Positions 24,916-33,389 of a DNA stretch of 64,000 nucleotides are shown piece after piece (the first letter of the stretch is position 1; each line of letters opens with the position of its first letter). The position numbers and the translations under genes were made by a program. The notes below the pieces were generated by a model. That model made no database searches and was not told the DNA's origin. It saw only the letters and a list, made by a program, of their open reading frames with translations. The DNA lies in contig JAXGRD010000001.1 of assembly GCA_040766105.1 (NCBI GenBank), positions 372,001 to 436,000 of the forward strand. The letters run 5' to 3'. This DNA comes from JAXGRD01 sp040766105. Lineage in GTDB: Bacteria > Bacillota > Clostridia > Peptostreptococcales > Anaerovoracaceae.

Positions 24916-26058
24916 TTACAGTACCTCCGAGTAGTTCCCAAGGAACACAAAGATTTCCGGTCGGCTTTCCAGTTCGCTGAGAAGATTGATCAAATCCGGG
25001 GAGTACACAGAGGCCTCCAGCTCGAAGTAAAACATGAATTCAAAGTCGCTGCCGGGGATGGGTCGGGATTCCAGCTTGGTCAGGTTCAACCCCAGGCAAG
25101 AGAACTTGGCAATCATGTGATAGAGGGAAGAGGGCTCATGGGGCAAGGACAAGATTAGACCGATCTTGTGGGCACCGGGATAAATTTCCATCTTCTTGGA
25201 GATGCAGATAAAGCGGGTGTAGTTGTTGTCCGTATCTTGGATTTCATTCTTCAGTATCTCCAAGGAATAGTTTTCTCCGCTGCTCTTGGAGGCGATGGCA
25301 GCCAAATCCTTTCTTCCGGAATCCGCAACGTATTTTGCCGCTTCTGCCGTGTTGTCAAAGACGGTTATCTTTACATCCTTCATGGTCTTTAGGAAGGATT
25401 CACACTGGCCCAAGGCCTGTTCATGGGAAACGATTTCCTTAATATCGGAAAGTCTGGTTCCCGGGAGAGCCAGCAAGTAGTGGGATACACGAAGGCGGAT
25501 GCTCCTTGCTATATAGAAGTTGCGCTTTCGCATCAAGTCATAGACCGCTCCTACGGATCCGTAGGAACTGTTTTCCAAGGGCAGTATGCCGTACTGACAG
25601 AGACCCTTCTCCACGGCGCTGAAAACGCTGTCAAAGGTGTTGAAATACATGATGTTGGGAAGAGCAAACAGCTTATCCGCCGCAATTTGGGAGTAGGACC
25701 CCTGTATGCCCTGACAGGCAACCGTTGCCTTATCCGGGAAGAGCTTGGGTGTTTCCTCCAGTGCTGCCGTAATTTGTTCCACTAATGGGGAGCCTTCTCG
25801 CAGATAGTTGTTCTGGTAGGACTTGCTCAAATCGAAAATGGTGTTGTAAAGAATCCTGCCATAGCTGTCCAAGGGCTCTCCCAGGCGATCGGTTACCTCC
25901 ATGAGGATTTCCTTCTCTCTGACGGAATTTAAAGTGGGAAGAGATTGGGCTCTTTTTTCCTTTGCGATTTCCAAGGAAAGTTCCATCCTTTCCCGGAAAA
26001 GCTCCACCAGCTTCACATCAATTTCGTCTATGGATTTTCTCAATGTTTCAATACTCAT
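24916..26058 (-). CDS. pheA: Bifunctional chorismate mutase / prephenate dehydratase (P-protein)
   Basis: 380 aa. An N-terminal AroQ chorismate mutase (residues ~1-90; LRKSIDEIDVKLVELFRERMELSLEIAKEK), prephenate dehydratase (~105-285; GSYSQIAAD, ENSSYGSVG, and the catalytic TRF in NNYTRFICI) and a C-terminal ACT domain with the Phe-binding ESRP (LTKLESRPIPG). It commits chorismate to phenylalanine and should be feedback-inhibited by Phe. Strong GGAGG ribosome binding site before ATG 26058; its start overlaps the aroC end by 11 nt. Confidence 0.95.
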   Translation of the reverse strand: MSIETLRKSIDEIDVKLVELFRERMELSLEIAKEKRAQSLPTLNSVREKEILMEVTDRLGEPLDSYGRILYNTIFDLSKSYQNNYLREGSPLVEQITAALEETPKLFPDKATVACQGIQGSYSQIAADKLFALPNIMYFNTFDSVFSAVEKGLCQYGILPLENSSYGSVGAVYDLMRKRNFYIARSIRLRVSHYLLALPGTRLSDIKEIVSHEQALGQCESFLKTMKDVKITVFDNTAEAAKYVADSGRKDLAAIASKSSGENYSLEILKNEIQDTDNNYTRFICISKKMEIYPGAHKIGLILSLPHEPSSLYHMIAKFSCLGLNLTKLESRPIPGSDFEFMFYFELEASVYSPDLINLLSELESRPEIFVFLGNYSEVL

Positions 26059-27043
26059 TTTTTTCCTCCTCCTTGCCTTCCTCTAAGGCATCTATGAGAC
26101 CAAGGGCCAATGCGGCTTCCACTACGGGAACGGCACGTACTGCTATGCAGGGGTCATGACGCCCTTCCACCTTGACTTTGACATTTTCCCCTGTACGGAG
26201 ATTTACCGAATCCTGTTCCTTCGCAATGGATGAAGTGGGCTTAAAAGCGATGGAAAGGGTGATGGGCATGCCTGTTGTGATTCCGCCCAAGATGCCACCG
26301 GCATGATTGGTACCGGTAATGACCCTCCCCTCCTCCATATAAAATGGATCGTTGTGGTGGGAGCCACGCATGTTGGCGGCTTCAAAGCCCGACCCGAAGG
26401 ACAGACCCTTAACCCCGGGAATACCGAAGATGATGGGCGCCAATAAGCTCTCCAGGCCGTCGTACATGGGTCCGCCGATGCCGGGAGGACAACCGGTAAT
26501 TTCCGCTGTAATCAAGCCTCCCAAGGAGTCCCCTTCTTCCTTTGCCCTCAGGATGGCAGCGTACATCTCGTCCCCTGTAAAGCCACCGGCTGATGTGAGC
26601 TGCGCGGCAATATGAATACCCTTCTTCTCCAACAGTTGAAGGGCGATACCACCGGCGATGCACAGAGGTGCCGTCATTCTTCCCGAGAAGGGACCGCCAC
26701 CCGCCATATTCAACTTGCCTTGATACTTCACTTGAGCACCGTAGTCGGCATGGCCGGGACGGGGAATATCCTCGTGTTTCTTGTAGTCACCGGAACGCCT
26801 ATCTTTGTTTTCAATGATGTAGGTGATTGGTTCCCGGCCGGTAAGTATGGGAAGATCCTCCTCTTTTCTAGGGGTGGCATAGGGGGAGTTCCCCGGGGCA
26901 CGCCTCTTGAGAAAAGTGTAAAGCTGATTCATATCAATGTCTTCCGGGCGGAAGTCCATACCCTCTATGGTTACACCTATGTGGTCTTCGTGGGACCCTC
27001 CAAAAATGGTGATACATATATTCTTACCCAAGGTCGACTTCAT
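26048..27043 (-). CDS. aroC: Chorismate synthase
   Basis: 331 aa. Converts EPSP to chorismate using reduced FMN. Motifs: IFGGSHEDHIGV (catalytic His near the N-terminus), RRAPGNSPYATPRKEED, DIPRPGHADYGA, GRHDPCIAVRAVPVVEA. I use ATG 27043 (MKSTLGKNI) because GGAGGTG lies ~7 nt upstream and inside the aroA end; an in-frame ATG at 27076 would give an atypical N-terminus. Overlaps aroA by 20 nt. Slightly shorter than the common 350-390 aa. Confidence 0.94.
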   Translation of the reverse strand: MKSTLGKNICITIFGGSHEDHIGVTIEGMDFRPEDIDMNQLYTFLKRRAPGNSPYATPRKEEDLPILTGREPITYIIENKDRRSGDYKKHEDIPRPGHADYGAQVKYQGKLNMAGGGPFSGRMTAPLCIAGGIALQLLEKKGIHIAAQLTSAGGFTGDEMYAAILRAKEEGDSLGGLITAEITGCPPGIGGPMYDGLESLLAPIIFGIPGVKGLSFGSGFEAANMRGSHHNDPFYMEEGRVITGTNHAGGILGGITTGMPITLSIAFKPTSSIAKEQDSVNLRTGENVKVKVEGRHDPCIAVRAVPVVEAALALGLIDALEEGKEEEKNEY

Positions 27044-28190
27044 CAAATACACCTCCAAGTCTGCGAAATTCTTCAAAAAATGTGGGGTAGGATTTATCTA
27101 CGGCCTCAGCACCGACGATGGTAACCGGTCCTTGGCATCGCGTTGCTGCAATGGCCATGGACATGACGATGCGGTGGTCGTTGAAACCATCCACTTGTCC
27201 GCCTTTGAGGCTTCCCCCCTCAATGACCAGTCCGTCGGACAGCGCTTCCACGTTCCCTCCCAAGGCCGTGAGGTTTTCAGCTACCGCCAAAAGCCTGTCG
27301 CTTTCCTTAATGCGCAACCTTGCGGCATTGGTGATTCGGGTAACGCCCGGCGTTAATGCGGCTTTCACACTGAGGATGGGCACCAGATCGGGAATCTGAG
27401 AAACGTCTACCACTCGCTCTTCTTCCTCATGAAACAGCCGAAGCAATTGGACGATGGCTTTATCTCCCTGTTTGGACAAGGGATCCAGACCTTTGCAGGT
27501 AACCTGAGAACCCAAGGAGGCGGCAGTGAGGAAAAAGGCACCGTTTGACCAGTCCCCTTCCGCCTGCCGGAGGCCGGGGCTGACAAAGGTCTGATTTCCC
27601 GGAAGGGAAAAGTTTCCGTCTTCCTCCGTGACCACAATGCCGAAATTCGCAAGAACTTGCAGGGTCAGGTCCACGTAGGGCGCCGACTCCAAAGGTGTGG
27701 TAAGGCATATATTCCCCCCTTCGGGAAGCAATGGCAATGCCATGAGCAGACCGGAGATGAACTGGGAGCTAACGTTTCCTGCCAATTTATAGTCCCCACC
27801 GGTCATGGGGCCGGTTACCCCCAGGCTACCGTCCGCAGACTCTTGAAAAATACAGCCGTGTCTCTCCATCTCTTCTCGCAAGGGGGACAGTGGCCGATCC
27901 TTCAGCCGCCCTTTTCGCAGAAAGGTGGCATGGGCGGAACGAGCCATAGCAACGGGAAGGAGGAAGCGCAGGGTGGAGCCGCTTTCTCGACAGTCCAGAA
28001 TAGGATCTTCGGAGAGAAGATTGTTCAGACACTCTCGCGTTGCCAAGATGTCCTGGGAGGGGATGTCCACCTTTACCTCTTCCGGCTTCCCTGCTAAGGC
28101 ACCGCAAATCAGCAGCCGGTGGCCGTGGGATTTGGAAGGTATGGCATCCACTTCTCCCTTTAACAGGTGGGGTTGTATCCTAATATTCAT
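27024..28190 (-). CDS. aroA: 3-phosphoshikimate 1-carboxyvinyltransferase (EPSP synthase)
   Basis: 388 aa. Transfers enolpyruvyl from PEP to shikimate-3-phosphate. Motifs: IPSKSHGHRLLICGALA (Lys of the active site; His replaces the more common Ser/Tyr), DCRESGSTLRFLLP, LKDRPLSPL, and LRIKESDRL and FNDHRIVMS near the C-terminus. Shorter than the usual ~430 aa but all signature segments are there. Overlaps aroB by 11 nt. Confidence 0.93.
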   Translation of the reverse strand: MNIRIQPHLLKGEVDAIPSKSHGHRLLICGALAGKPEEVKVDIPSQDILATRECLNNLLSEDPILDCRESGSTLRFLLPVAMARSAHATFLRKGRLKDRPLSPLREEMERHGCIFQESADGSLGVTGPMTGGDYKLAGNVSSQFISGLLMALPLLPEGGNICLTTPLESAPYVDLTLQVLANFGIVVTEEDGNFSLPGNQTFVSPGLRQAEGDWSNGAFFLTAASLGSQVTCKGLDPLSKQGDKAIVQLLRLFHEEEERVVDVSQIPDLVPILSVKAALTPGVTRITNAARLRIKESDRLLAVAENLTALGGNVEALSDGLVIEGGSLKGGQVDGFNDHRIVMSMAIAATRCQGPVTIVGAEAVDKSYPTFFEEFRRLGGVFDEVDLG

Positions 28191-29250
28191 AAAGTCCCTT
28201 TTCTATAAAATCCTTCAGTTGATTCAGAGGGATTTTCTTCAATACGCAGTACCCAATCTTCTCGGGAATGACCAAGGTGATGGAATCCCCCTTTCGCTTC
28301 TTATCCCGGAGAACAGCTTGCTCCAGTTCCTGCGGCGAAAAATCACATTGGAGCGGGAAGTCCAGATTTTCCAGAACCCTCTTCAAAGGTGTGAGGCAAT
28401 CTTCCTTGCTCCATCCCAGAGATAGGCTTGCCCTCGCACAGAGGACCATACCCATAGCCACCCCGTGACCGTGAGAAATTTCGTAGTTGCTGCACTGTTC
28501 AATGGCATGACCCAAGGTGTGGCCGAAGTTGAGAAGCTGTCGCTGTCCAAGATCCCGTTCATCGGATTCCACCAGCCGGCCTTTGATGGTCACCCCTGCG
28601 GAAACACAGCGCAGGAGGTCTTCCTCACGGAGAGGAAAGTCCATTTTAGATACATCGTTAAATAGCGATGAATCAGCGATTGCAGCACATTTGACCACTT
28701 CTGCCATGCCATCTTGGAGACATGCCAGAGGAAGGGTTTCCATGGTACGGCTGTCGAAGACCACCAGGGAAGGTTGCCAAAAGGCACCTGCCAAGTTCTT
28801 TCCTTTGGAAAGGTTGATTGCAGTTTTGCCCCCCACAGAGGCATCTACCGCCGCAAGAAAGGTGGTGGGAACTTGTACAAAGGGAATGCCGCGAAGATAG
28901 GTTGCCGCAGCAAATCCGGTGATGTCTCCCATGATGCCGCCCCCCAAGGAGAGAAGCAGGTCCGACCTGGAAAACTCTTTTTCCGCCAAGGTCTCCCACA
29001 GCTGGGCAATATTTGCGGCGCTCTTGTTCTCTTCCCCACCGGGAAGAAGAATCTTATGCACCTCATAGCCTGCATCCGCAAGGGATCTCTCGGCAGTTTC
29101 ACCGTAATGCCTATAGATGCTTTCCTCTGAAATGATGCAAACCTTGGAAGGTGAATGAACTTCAAGGCACAAGGAGCCTAGGTCGCCGAGGAGCCCTTTT
29201 CCCAAAAGCACCTCATAGGGCTTATCCGTACGGATGGTAATATGGTCCAT
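28180..29250 (-). CDS. aroB: 3-dehydroquinate synthase
   Basis: 356 aa. NAD- and metal-dependent enzyme of the second shikimate step. Motifs: LPGGEENKSAA, SLGGGIMGDITGFAAATYLRG, QVPTTFLAAVDASVGGKTAIN, and zinc-binding GHTLGHAIE with HGHGVAMGM. Start overlaps the tyrA stop as TAATG. Confidence 0.96.
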   Translation of the reverse strand: MDHITIRTDKPYEVLLGKGLLGDLGSLCLEVHSPSKVCIISEESIYRHYGETAERSLADAGYEVHKILLPGGEENKSAANIAQLWETLAEKEFSRSDLLLSLGGGIMGDITGFAAATYLRGIPFVQVPTTFLAAVDASVGGKTAINLSKGKNLAGAFWQPSLVVFDSRTMETLPLACLQDGMAEVVKCAAIADSSLFNDVSKMDFPLREEDLLRCVSAGVTIKGRLVESDERDLGQRQLLNFGHTLGHAIEQCSNYEISHGHGVAMGMVLCARASLSLGWSKEDCLTPLKRVLENLDFPLQCDFSPQELEQAVLRDKKRKGDSITLVIPEKIGYCVLKKIPLNQLKDFIEKGLYEY

Positions 29251-30089
29251 TAAAACTTCTCCTTATCAATCTCTTCCTTGCGGAGCCTGCCGTCTCGCAG
29301 CAGGCCTCGGAGAACTTCCTCATCTCCTTCTTTGATAGCATCTCGGTATTGGGAAAGCCTTTCAATCATGCCGTCCACTTCATTTGCCAGGTTTTTCGGG
29401 TTGTCCAGAAACAGCTCCGTCCACATGTCTTCGTTGAGTTTGGCCACGCGGGAAAGGTCTTTGTAACTCCCGGCAGAGAAGCCCCTGTGATCCACGGCAG
29501 TCGGACTTTTGATATAGGCACTGGAGACCACGTGAGCCAACTGAGAAGTAAAGGCAATCATCCGGTCGTGTTCCTCTGGTGTGGCAATCTGTATATTGGA
29601 AAACCCGATGGATTCACAAAGCTTCTTCACCTTTTCCACCACTTCGATGGGGGTCTTCTTTGCAGGCGTCAGAACCATGGAGGCATTGTCAAAGAGAGCT
29701 CTTTTGGCATATTCAAAACCGGCATGTTCCAGTCCTGCCATAGGATGACCGCCCATGAAGATAAAGTTGTTCTTCTTGGCAATCTTCTCCCCTTCCCTGC
29801 AGACGATTTCCTTTACACCGCAACAGTCCAAGACGATGGCTCCTTCCTTAAAGTCCCCTTGGTGCTTTCTGATAAACTCCAAGGTGGCCTCCGGATAGAG
29901 GGCAACGATAACCATGTCACAGTGGGGTAGCATATCCATGGTCAACACATCTTCTACCGCATTGACCAACTTTGCCTTGAGGGTGACCGTTTCGTCCAGG
30001 TCGTATCCGTACACCGATTGGTCCGTATTTTGATGGATGGCTTTGGCCATGGAACCGCCGATGAGTCCCAGCCCGATTACACCGATCAT
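29250..30089 (-). CDS. tyrA: Prephenate dehydrogenase
   Basis: 279 aa. NAD(P)-binding GLGLIGGSMAKAI at the N-terminus, GGHPMAGLEHAG in the catalytic region, and ATPEEHDRMIAFTSQLAHVV. Oxidises prephenate to 4-hydroxyphenylpyruvate for tyrosine. It lacks the C-terminal ACT domain found in Bacillus TyrA. Overlaps aroF by 4 nt (ATGA). Confidence 0.94.
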   Translation of the reverse strand: MIGVIGLGLIGGSMAKAIHQNTDQSVYGYDLDETVTLKAKLVNAVEDVLTMDMLPHCDMVIVALYPEATLEFIRKHQGDFKEGAIVLDCCGVKEIVCREGEKIAKKNNFIFMGGHPMAGLEHAGFEYAKRALFDNASMVLTPAKKTPIEVVEKVKKLCESIGFSNIQIATPEEHDRMIAFTSQLAHVVSSAYIKSPTAVDHRGFSAGSYKDLSRVAKLNEDMWTELFLDNPKNLANEVDGMIERLSQYRDAIKEGDEEVLRGLLRDGRLRKEEIDKEKF

Positions 30090-31123
30090 TGGTGACCTCC
30101 TTTGTATGCAAATGGCCTGATTTGTTCCACTGCCTTGACCAACTCCTGGAAGGATCCCGGTCGCAGGGATTGGGGTCCGTCGCAGAGGGCGTGTTCCGGG
30201 TCGTTGTGCACCTCAATCATCAGCCCGTCAGCCCCCGAAGCCGTAGCCGCAAGTGCCATGGGCAGAACCAGATTGGCAATGCCTGTCGCGTGGCTGGGGT
30301 CTACGATGACGGGAAGATGGGACAAGCTCTTGAGAAGAGGAACCGCCGAAAGGTCCAAGGTGTTTCTCGTCGCCGTTTCAAATGTTCGAATCCCTCGCTC
30401 GCAGAGGATGATGTTCCCGTTGCCCCCTGCCATGATGTATTCGGCACTCATGAGGAATTCCTGAAGGGTGCTGGAAAGGCCTCTCTTGAGAAGAATGGGC
30501 TTCTTCAAGGTTCCCAGTTCTTTCAGAAGTTCGAAGTTCTGCATGTTTCGAGCTCCAACCTGAATGACATCCACGTTGTCGAATAGGGGAAGATGAGAAA
30601 TATCCATGACCTCTGTTACAATGGGCAGTCCCGTTCTCTCCTTTGCCTTCTCCAGCAGCTCGATTCCTGTCTGACGCATGCCTTGGAAGGCGTAGGGAGA
30701 TGTACGAGGTTTGAAAGCGCCCCCACGATACAACTTTACACCCGAAGCCTTGATCTCCTCTGCAATTCCGCAGACCTGATCTTCACTCTCCACAGAGCAG
30801 GGCCCGGCGATTATTTGGAAGTTTCCGCCTCCTATCTTCACTTCCCCTATGTCCTGATCCGGTGCGGGAATGGTTACCACCGTGTCCTTTGGGTGGAACT
30901 TTCGATTGACGTTCTTAAAGGGCTCTTGAATGCGAGTTACGCTTTCCACTATGTCCAAAGCGAGAATCAGATCCATGTCTACAATGGAAGTGTCCCCGAC
31001 CAGGCCCATGATTGTCGTGTTGACCCCTTGGCTATAGTGAATACTCAGCCCCATGCTTTCCAGCCATGAAGTTAAGTTTTCCAGTTGTCCTTGATCCGGA
31101 TGTTCTTTCAGTACGATAATCAT
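30086..31123 (-). CDS. aroF: 3-deoxy-7-phosphoheptulonate (DAHP) synthase with N-terminal regulatory domain
   Basis: 345 aa. The first ~85 residues form a ferredoxin-like/ACT-like domain (MIIVLKEHPDQGQLENLTSWLE), as in the feedback-regulated Thermotoga-type enzymes. The barrel follows: AGPCSVES, RGGAFKPRTSPYAFQG, QVGARNMQNFELLKELG, PVIVDPSHATG. First committed step of the pathway and first gene of the operon, behind the aromatic leader attenuator. Ribosome binding site AGAGGAG before ATG 31123. Confidence 0.95.
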   Translation of the reverse strand: MIIVLKEHPDQGQLENLTSWLESMGLSIHYSQGVNTTIMGLVGDTSIVDMDLILALDIVESVTRIQEPFKNVNRKFHPKDTVVTIPAPDQDIGEVKIGGGNFQIIAGPCSVESEDQVCGIAEEIKASGVKLYRGGAFKPRTSPYAFQGMRQTGIELLEKAKERTGLPIVTEVMDISHLPLFDNVDVIQVGARNMQNFELLKELGTLKKPILLKRGLSSTLQEFLMSAEYIMAGGNGNIILCERGIRTFETATRNTLDLSAVPLLKSLSHLPVIVDPSHATGIANLVLPMALAATASGADGLMIEVHNDPEHALCDGPQSLRPGSFQELVKAVEQIRPFAYKGGHQ

Positions 31124-31142
31124 TTGGTTCTCCTCTTACCTT

Positions 31143-31184
31143 TCTAAAATAAAAACCCTGCAAGTGAATCTCACTTTGCAGGGT
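31143..31184 (-). terminator. Attenuator terminator of the aromatic operon
   Basis: On the minus strand ACCCTGCAA...TTGCAGGGT forms a 13-bp stem with one bulged base (31184-31155), followed by TTTTTATTTT (31154-31143). It stands between the leader peptide and aroF, so transcription must pass it. The 5' half (31179-31164) can instead pair with 31240-31230 in the leader. Confidence 0.85.
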
Positions 31185-31216
31185 GCTTCGTCTCCTAATT
31201 CCGGAAAGTCTACGCG

Positions 31217-31300
31217 TTACCTTACATCAGCAAAATTCACCTTACCCTCGAGAGTAAAGTAAAAGTAAAAGTATGCTGCTGCAGAATAATTCATTTTCAT
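31217..31300 (-). CDS. Aromatic leader peptide (Tyr/Phe) of the aro operon
   Basis: 27 codons from ATG 31300 to TAA 31217-31219, with AAGGA ~10 nt upstream. Residues 10-15 are Tyr-Phe-Tyr-Phe-Tyr-Phe, encoded TAC TTT three times; another Tyr is at 5 and Phe at 23, and there is no Trp. This is the signature of a ribosome-mediated attenuation sensor for charged tRNA-Tyr and tRNA-Phe, which are exactly the end products of the downstream operon. Placement promoter, leader, terminator, aroF is classical. Not seen is any T-box core in this leader. Confidence 0.85.
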   Translation of the reverse strand: MKMNYSAAAYFYFYFTLEGKVNFADVR

Positions 31301-31337
31301 GATAACTGTTCCTTTCGGGAAATCGTTTAATGTGCTA

Positions 31338-31366
31338 ATAGTAACATCGAATTATACCAATGTAAA
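31338..31366 (-). promoter_or_regulatory. Predicted promoter of the aromatic operon
   Basis: TTTACA (31366-31361), 17 nt, TACTAT (31343-31338) on the minus strand. A second candidate -10, TATAAT (31356-31351), lies inside with a poorer -35 (TTAACT, 16 nt). Either would start the RNA ~30-50 nt before the leader peptide. Confidence 0.55.
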
Positions 31367-31471
31367 GAAAAAAGTTAATTTTTGTTATTTAAGAATATTT
31401 TAAGCAAACTATCGTAAAGTGACCATATTGAGATGCACACACCATCTCAAGAAAAAAATATCTCATCCTCT

Positions 31472-31500
31472 CAAAAAGCAACTCGCAAGAGTTGCTTTTT
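31472..31500 (-). terminator. Terminator at the end of the DMT transporter gene
   Basis: AGCAACTC (31477-31484)/GAGTTGCT (31489-31496) with a 4-nt loop, flanked by five or more A on one side and T on the other, so it can act in both directions. It abuts the transporter stop codon. Confidence 0.8.
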
Positions 31501-32410
31501 ACCTATTCTTTGGAGTGGGGCTGTGGTTGACACCGAAGACGCCGATGAGAATCATTGCAGTTGCAACGACTTGAGGTAGTGTAAATGATTCACCCAGGAA
31601 GATTACACCGCTTAAAATGGATGTAATGGATGCAATCCCCACAAAGGAAGCTCTCCTGGTTGCACCGATGATGGAAATTCCGTAGTTGGTGGCAATGAAG
31701 GCAATGCAGTTGCAGAAAATACTTAAATAAAGGATGCTCAATAAAAAGTCTGTATCTTGAAAGGGCATGGTGATGTATTGCATCATGGTGCCTTTTATAG
31801 TGTGTTCCACCACGGCGCAGGCGGTAAATACAACGGCACCGGTGGCCGCCATGACATAGGTCTTCTCCACATTGTTGAAGTCCTTGATTTTTTGTGCCGT
31901 AATGGCATAGGCACTGTCACTGCAAACGGCCAAGGCTAAAAACAAATAACCGATGAAGCTGGAAGAAGTGGTGAAGCCGCCAATGCCTGCAATGGTCACT
32001 GCACCTAAGACGGTGAGAATCATAAAGAGGACCTGTCTTACAGAGGGTCTGTCCTTCAGGAAGATGGTACTGAAAATCATGGTGACGATGGGCATGATGG
32101 AGATGAAGACGCCGCTTTCCGATGCGGTGGTCATCTTTACCCCGACAGCCTCGCAGATATAGTAGGCGACCGGCTGGAAAAGGCTAAGCAAGAGAAGAGG
32201 ACGTACATTCTTCCCCCGAAGCTGCACATCCAATAAGCCTACCTTTGCGAATATCGTCATGAAGAGGACGGCAAGGACGTTTCGCCAAGACAGAAGTGTG
32301 AAGATGGAAACCGCTGTTACACTGATCTTCACAAAGAGAAAGCTCAATCCAAAGAGGACTTCGCTGAGAATGATGATCAAGAAAGCGGAATATTCCTTAT
32401 TCTTTCCCAT
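31499..32410 (-). CDS. EamA/DMT-family transporter
   Basis: 303 aa, ten predicted TM helices in two EamA repeats (AFLIIILSEVLFGLSFLFVK... and GYLFLALAVCSDSAYAIT...). Members export or import small metabolites; nothing here fixes the substrate. Its position next to the aromatic operon might suggest an aromatic metabolite, but the terminator and the operon's own promoter separate them. Preceded by a GNAT gene on the same strand (8-nt gap). Confidence 0.85.
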   Translation of the reverse strand: MGKNKEYSAFLIIILSEVLFGLSFLFVKISVTAVSIFTLLSWRNVLAVLFMTIFAKVGLLDVQLRGKNVRPLLLLSLFQPVAYYICEAVGVKMTTASESGVFISIMPIVTMIFSTIFLKDRPSVRQVLFMILTVLGAVTIAGIGGFTTSSSFIGYLFLALAVCSDSAYAITAQKIKDFNNVEKTYVMAATGAVVFTACAVVEHTIKGTMMQYITMPFQDTDFLLSILYLSIFCNCIAFIATNYGISIIGATRRASFVGIASITSILSGVIFLGESFTLPQVVATAMILIGVFGVNHSPTPKNR

Positions 32411-32418
32411 TGCAGGAC

Positions 32419-32781
32419 CTAAAAACGATAAATCATGGAGAACAGATCTCCATTTTCTTTCGTTGTACGGAAGCCCAGTTTTTGGAAGAAACCTCGAGAT
32501 TCTTCTGTTGCGTCTGCCGTAATTTCGAAGAATCCCCTTGCCAATAGAATGGTTTTCACCGCCTCAAAGAGTTCCTTTGCGGCGCCCTTTCCCCTGTATT
32601 CCGGCTGGGTATAGCAAACGGAGATGTGATTGCTGTTTTCCACACCTAAGACGGCCACTTCCTGATCGTCCAACAGATAATACCAGAGGGTACACGTTTT
32701 TAACTTCTCTTCTCCGCTGTCCCAGTGGGAAAGCATTTCTTTGATTTTGGGAAGATTCTCTTCCCGTACTTCTCTGACCAT
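32419..32781 (-). CDS. GNAT acetyltransferase, small
   Basis: 120 aa, compact GNAT fold: ISVCYTQPEYRGKGAAKELFEAV is the acetyl-CoA P-loop (RGKGAA), and ITADATEESRGFFQKLGFR is the closing motif. Substrate unknown. Lies 12 nt after mntP on the same strand. Confidence 0.85.
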   Translation of the reverse strand: MVREVREENLPKIKEMLSHWDSGEEKLKTCTLWYYLLDDQEVAVLGVENSNHISVCYTQPEYRGKGAAKELFEAVKTILLARGFFEITADATEESRGFFQKLGFRTTKENGDLFSMIYRF

Positions 32782-32793
32782 AATATCTTCTCC

Positions 32794-33351
32794 CTATAAT
32801 ACATTTAAATGTTCTAACAAGATTTTCAAACCGATGGCGATGAGGACGATGCCTCCCACCAATTCCGCCTTGGACTGAAACTTAGATCCAAGGGCGCAAC
32901 CCATCTGGACGCCGATAAAGGAGAGAACGAAGGTGGTTGCGGCAATAAGGGATGCGGCGGAAAACACCTCCACATCCAAGATGGCAAAGGAAATCCCCAC
33001 GGCCAAGGCATCGATGCTGGTTGCGATTGCCAGGGGGAACATTTCCTTAGGCCCTACCGATGAGGTGGGGCAGGACTCTTCGTTTCTCGACTCATGAATC
33101 ATGTGAGCGCCCACGGCTAGAAGCAATAGGAAGACGATCCAGTGATCGAAGTCCATGATCCACTTGGAAAATCTTGAGCCTACAAAGTAACCGATGAGGG
33201 GCATGCCTCCCTGAAAAATACCGAAATACAAACCGACGATAGCGGCTCGCCTACCGTCGGTTTGTTGCAGGGAGAGTCCCTTGCATATTGCTACTGCAAA
33301 GGCGTCCATGGAGAGGCCTATGGCGATGATGAAAATCTCTAATATGCTCAT
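32794..33351 (-). CDS. mntP: Putative manganese efflux pump MntP
   Basis: 185 aa, six TM helices in two DUF204 repeats, each with the acidic motif: GLSMDAFAVAICKG and ATSIDALAVGISFA. MntP exports Mn2+. I see no Mn-sensing (yybP-ykoY) leader in the 38-nt gap upstream, so it seems to depend on the upstream gene's transcript. No good ribosome binding site precedes ATG 33351. Confidence 0.9.
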   Translation of the reverse strand: MSILEIFIIAIGLSMDAFAVAICKGLSLQQTDGRRAAIVGLYFGIFQGGMPLIGYFVGSRFSKWIMDFDHWIVFLLLLAVGAHMIHESRNEESCPTSSVGPKEMFPLAIATSIDALAVGISFAILDVEVFSAASLIAATTFVLSFIGVQMGCALGSKFQSKAELVGGIVLIAIGLKILLEHLNVL

Positions 33352-33389
33352 AGAGAGAGTATATATTCAGAGATTTACGCCGTCAAGCA

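Noticed and set aside
31141..31330. T-box leader for the aromatic operon
   Set aside because: No TGGTACCGCG-type core; the leader peptide and terminator explain the region better.
33352..33389. Mn-sensing yybP-ykoY riboswitch before mntP
   Set aside because: Only 38 nt separate mntP from the PepSY gene and none of the core loops are present.
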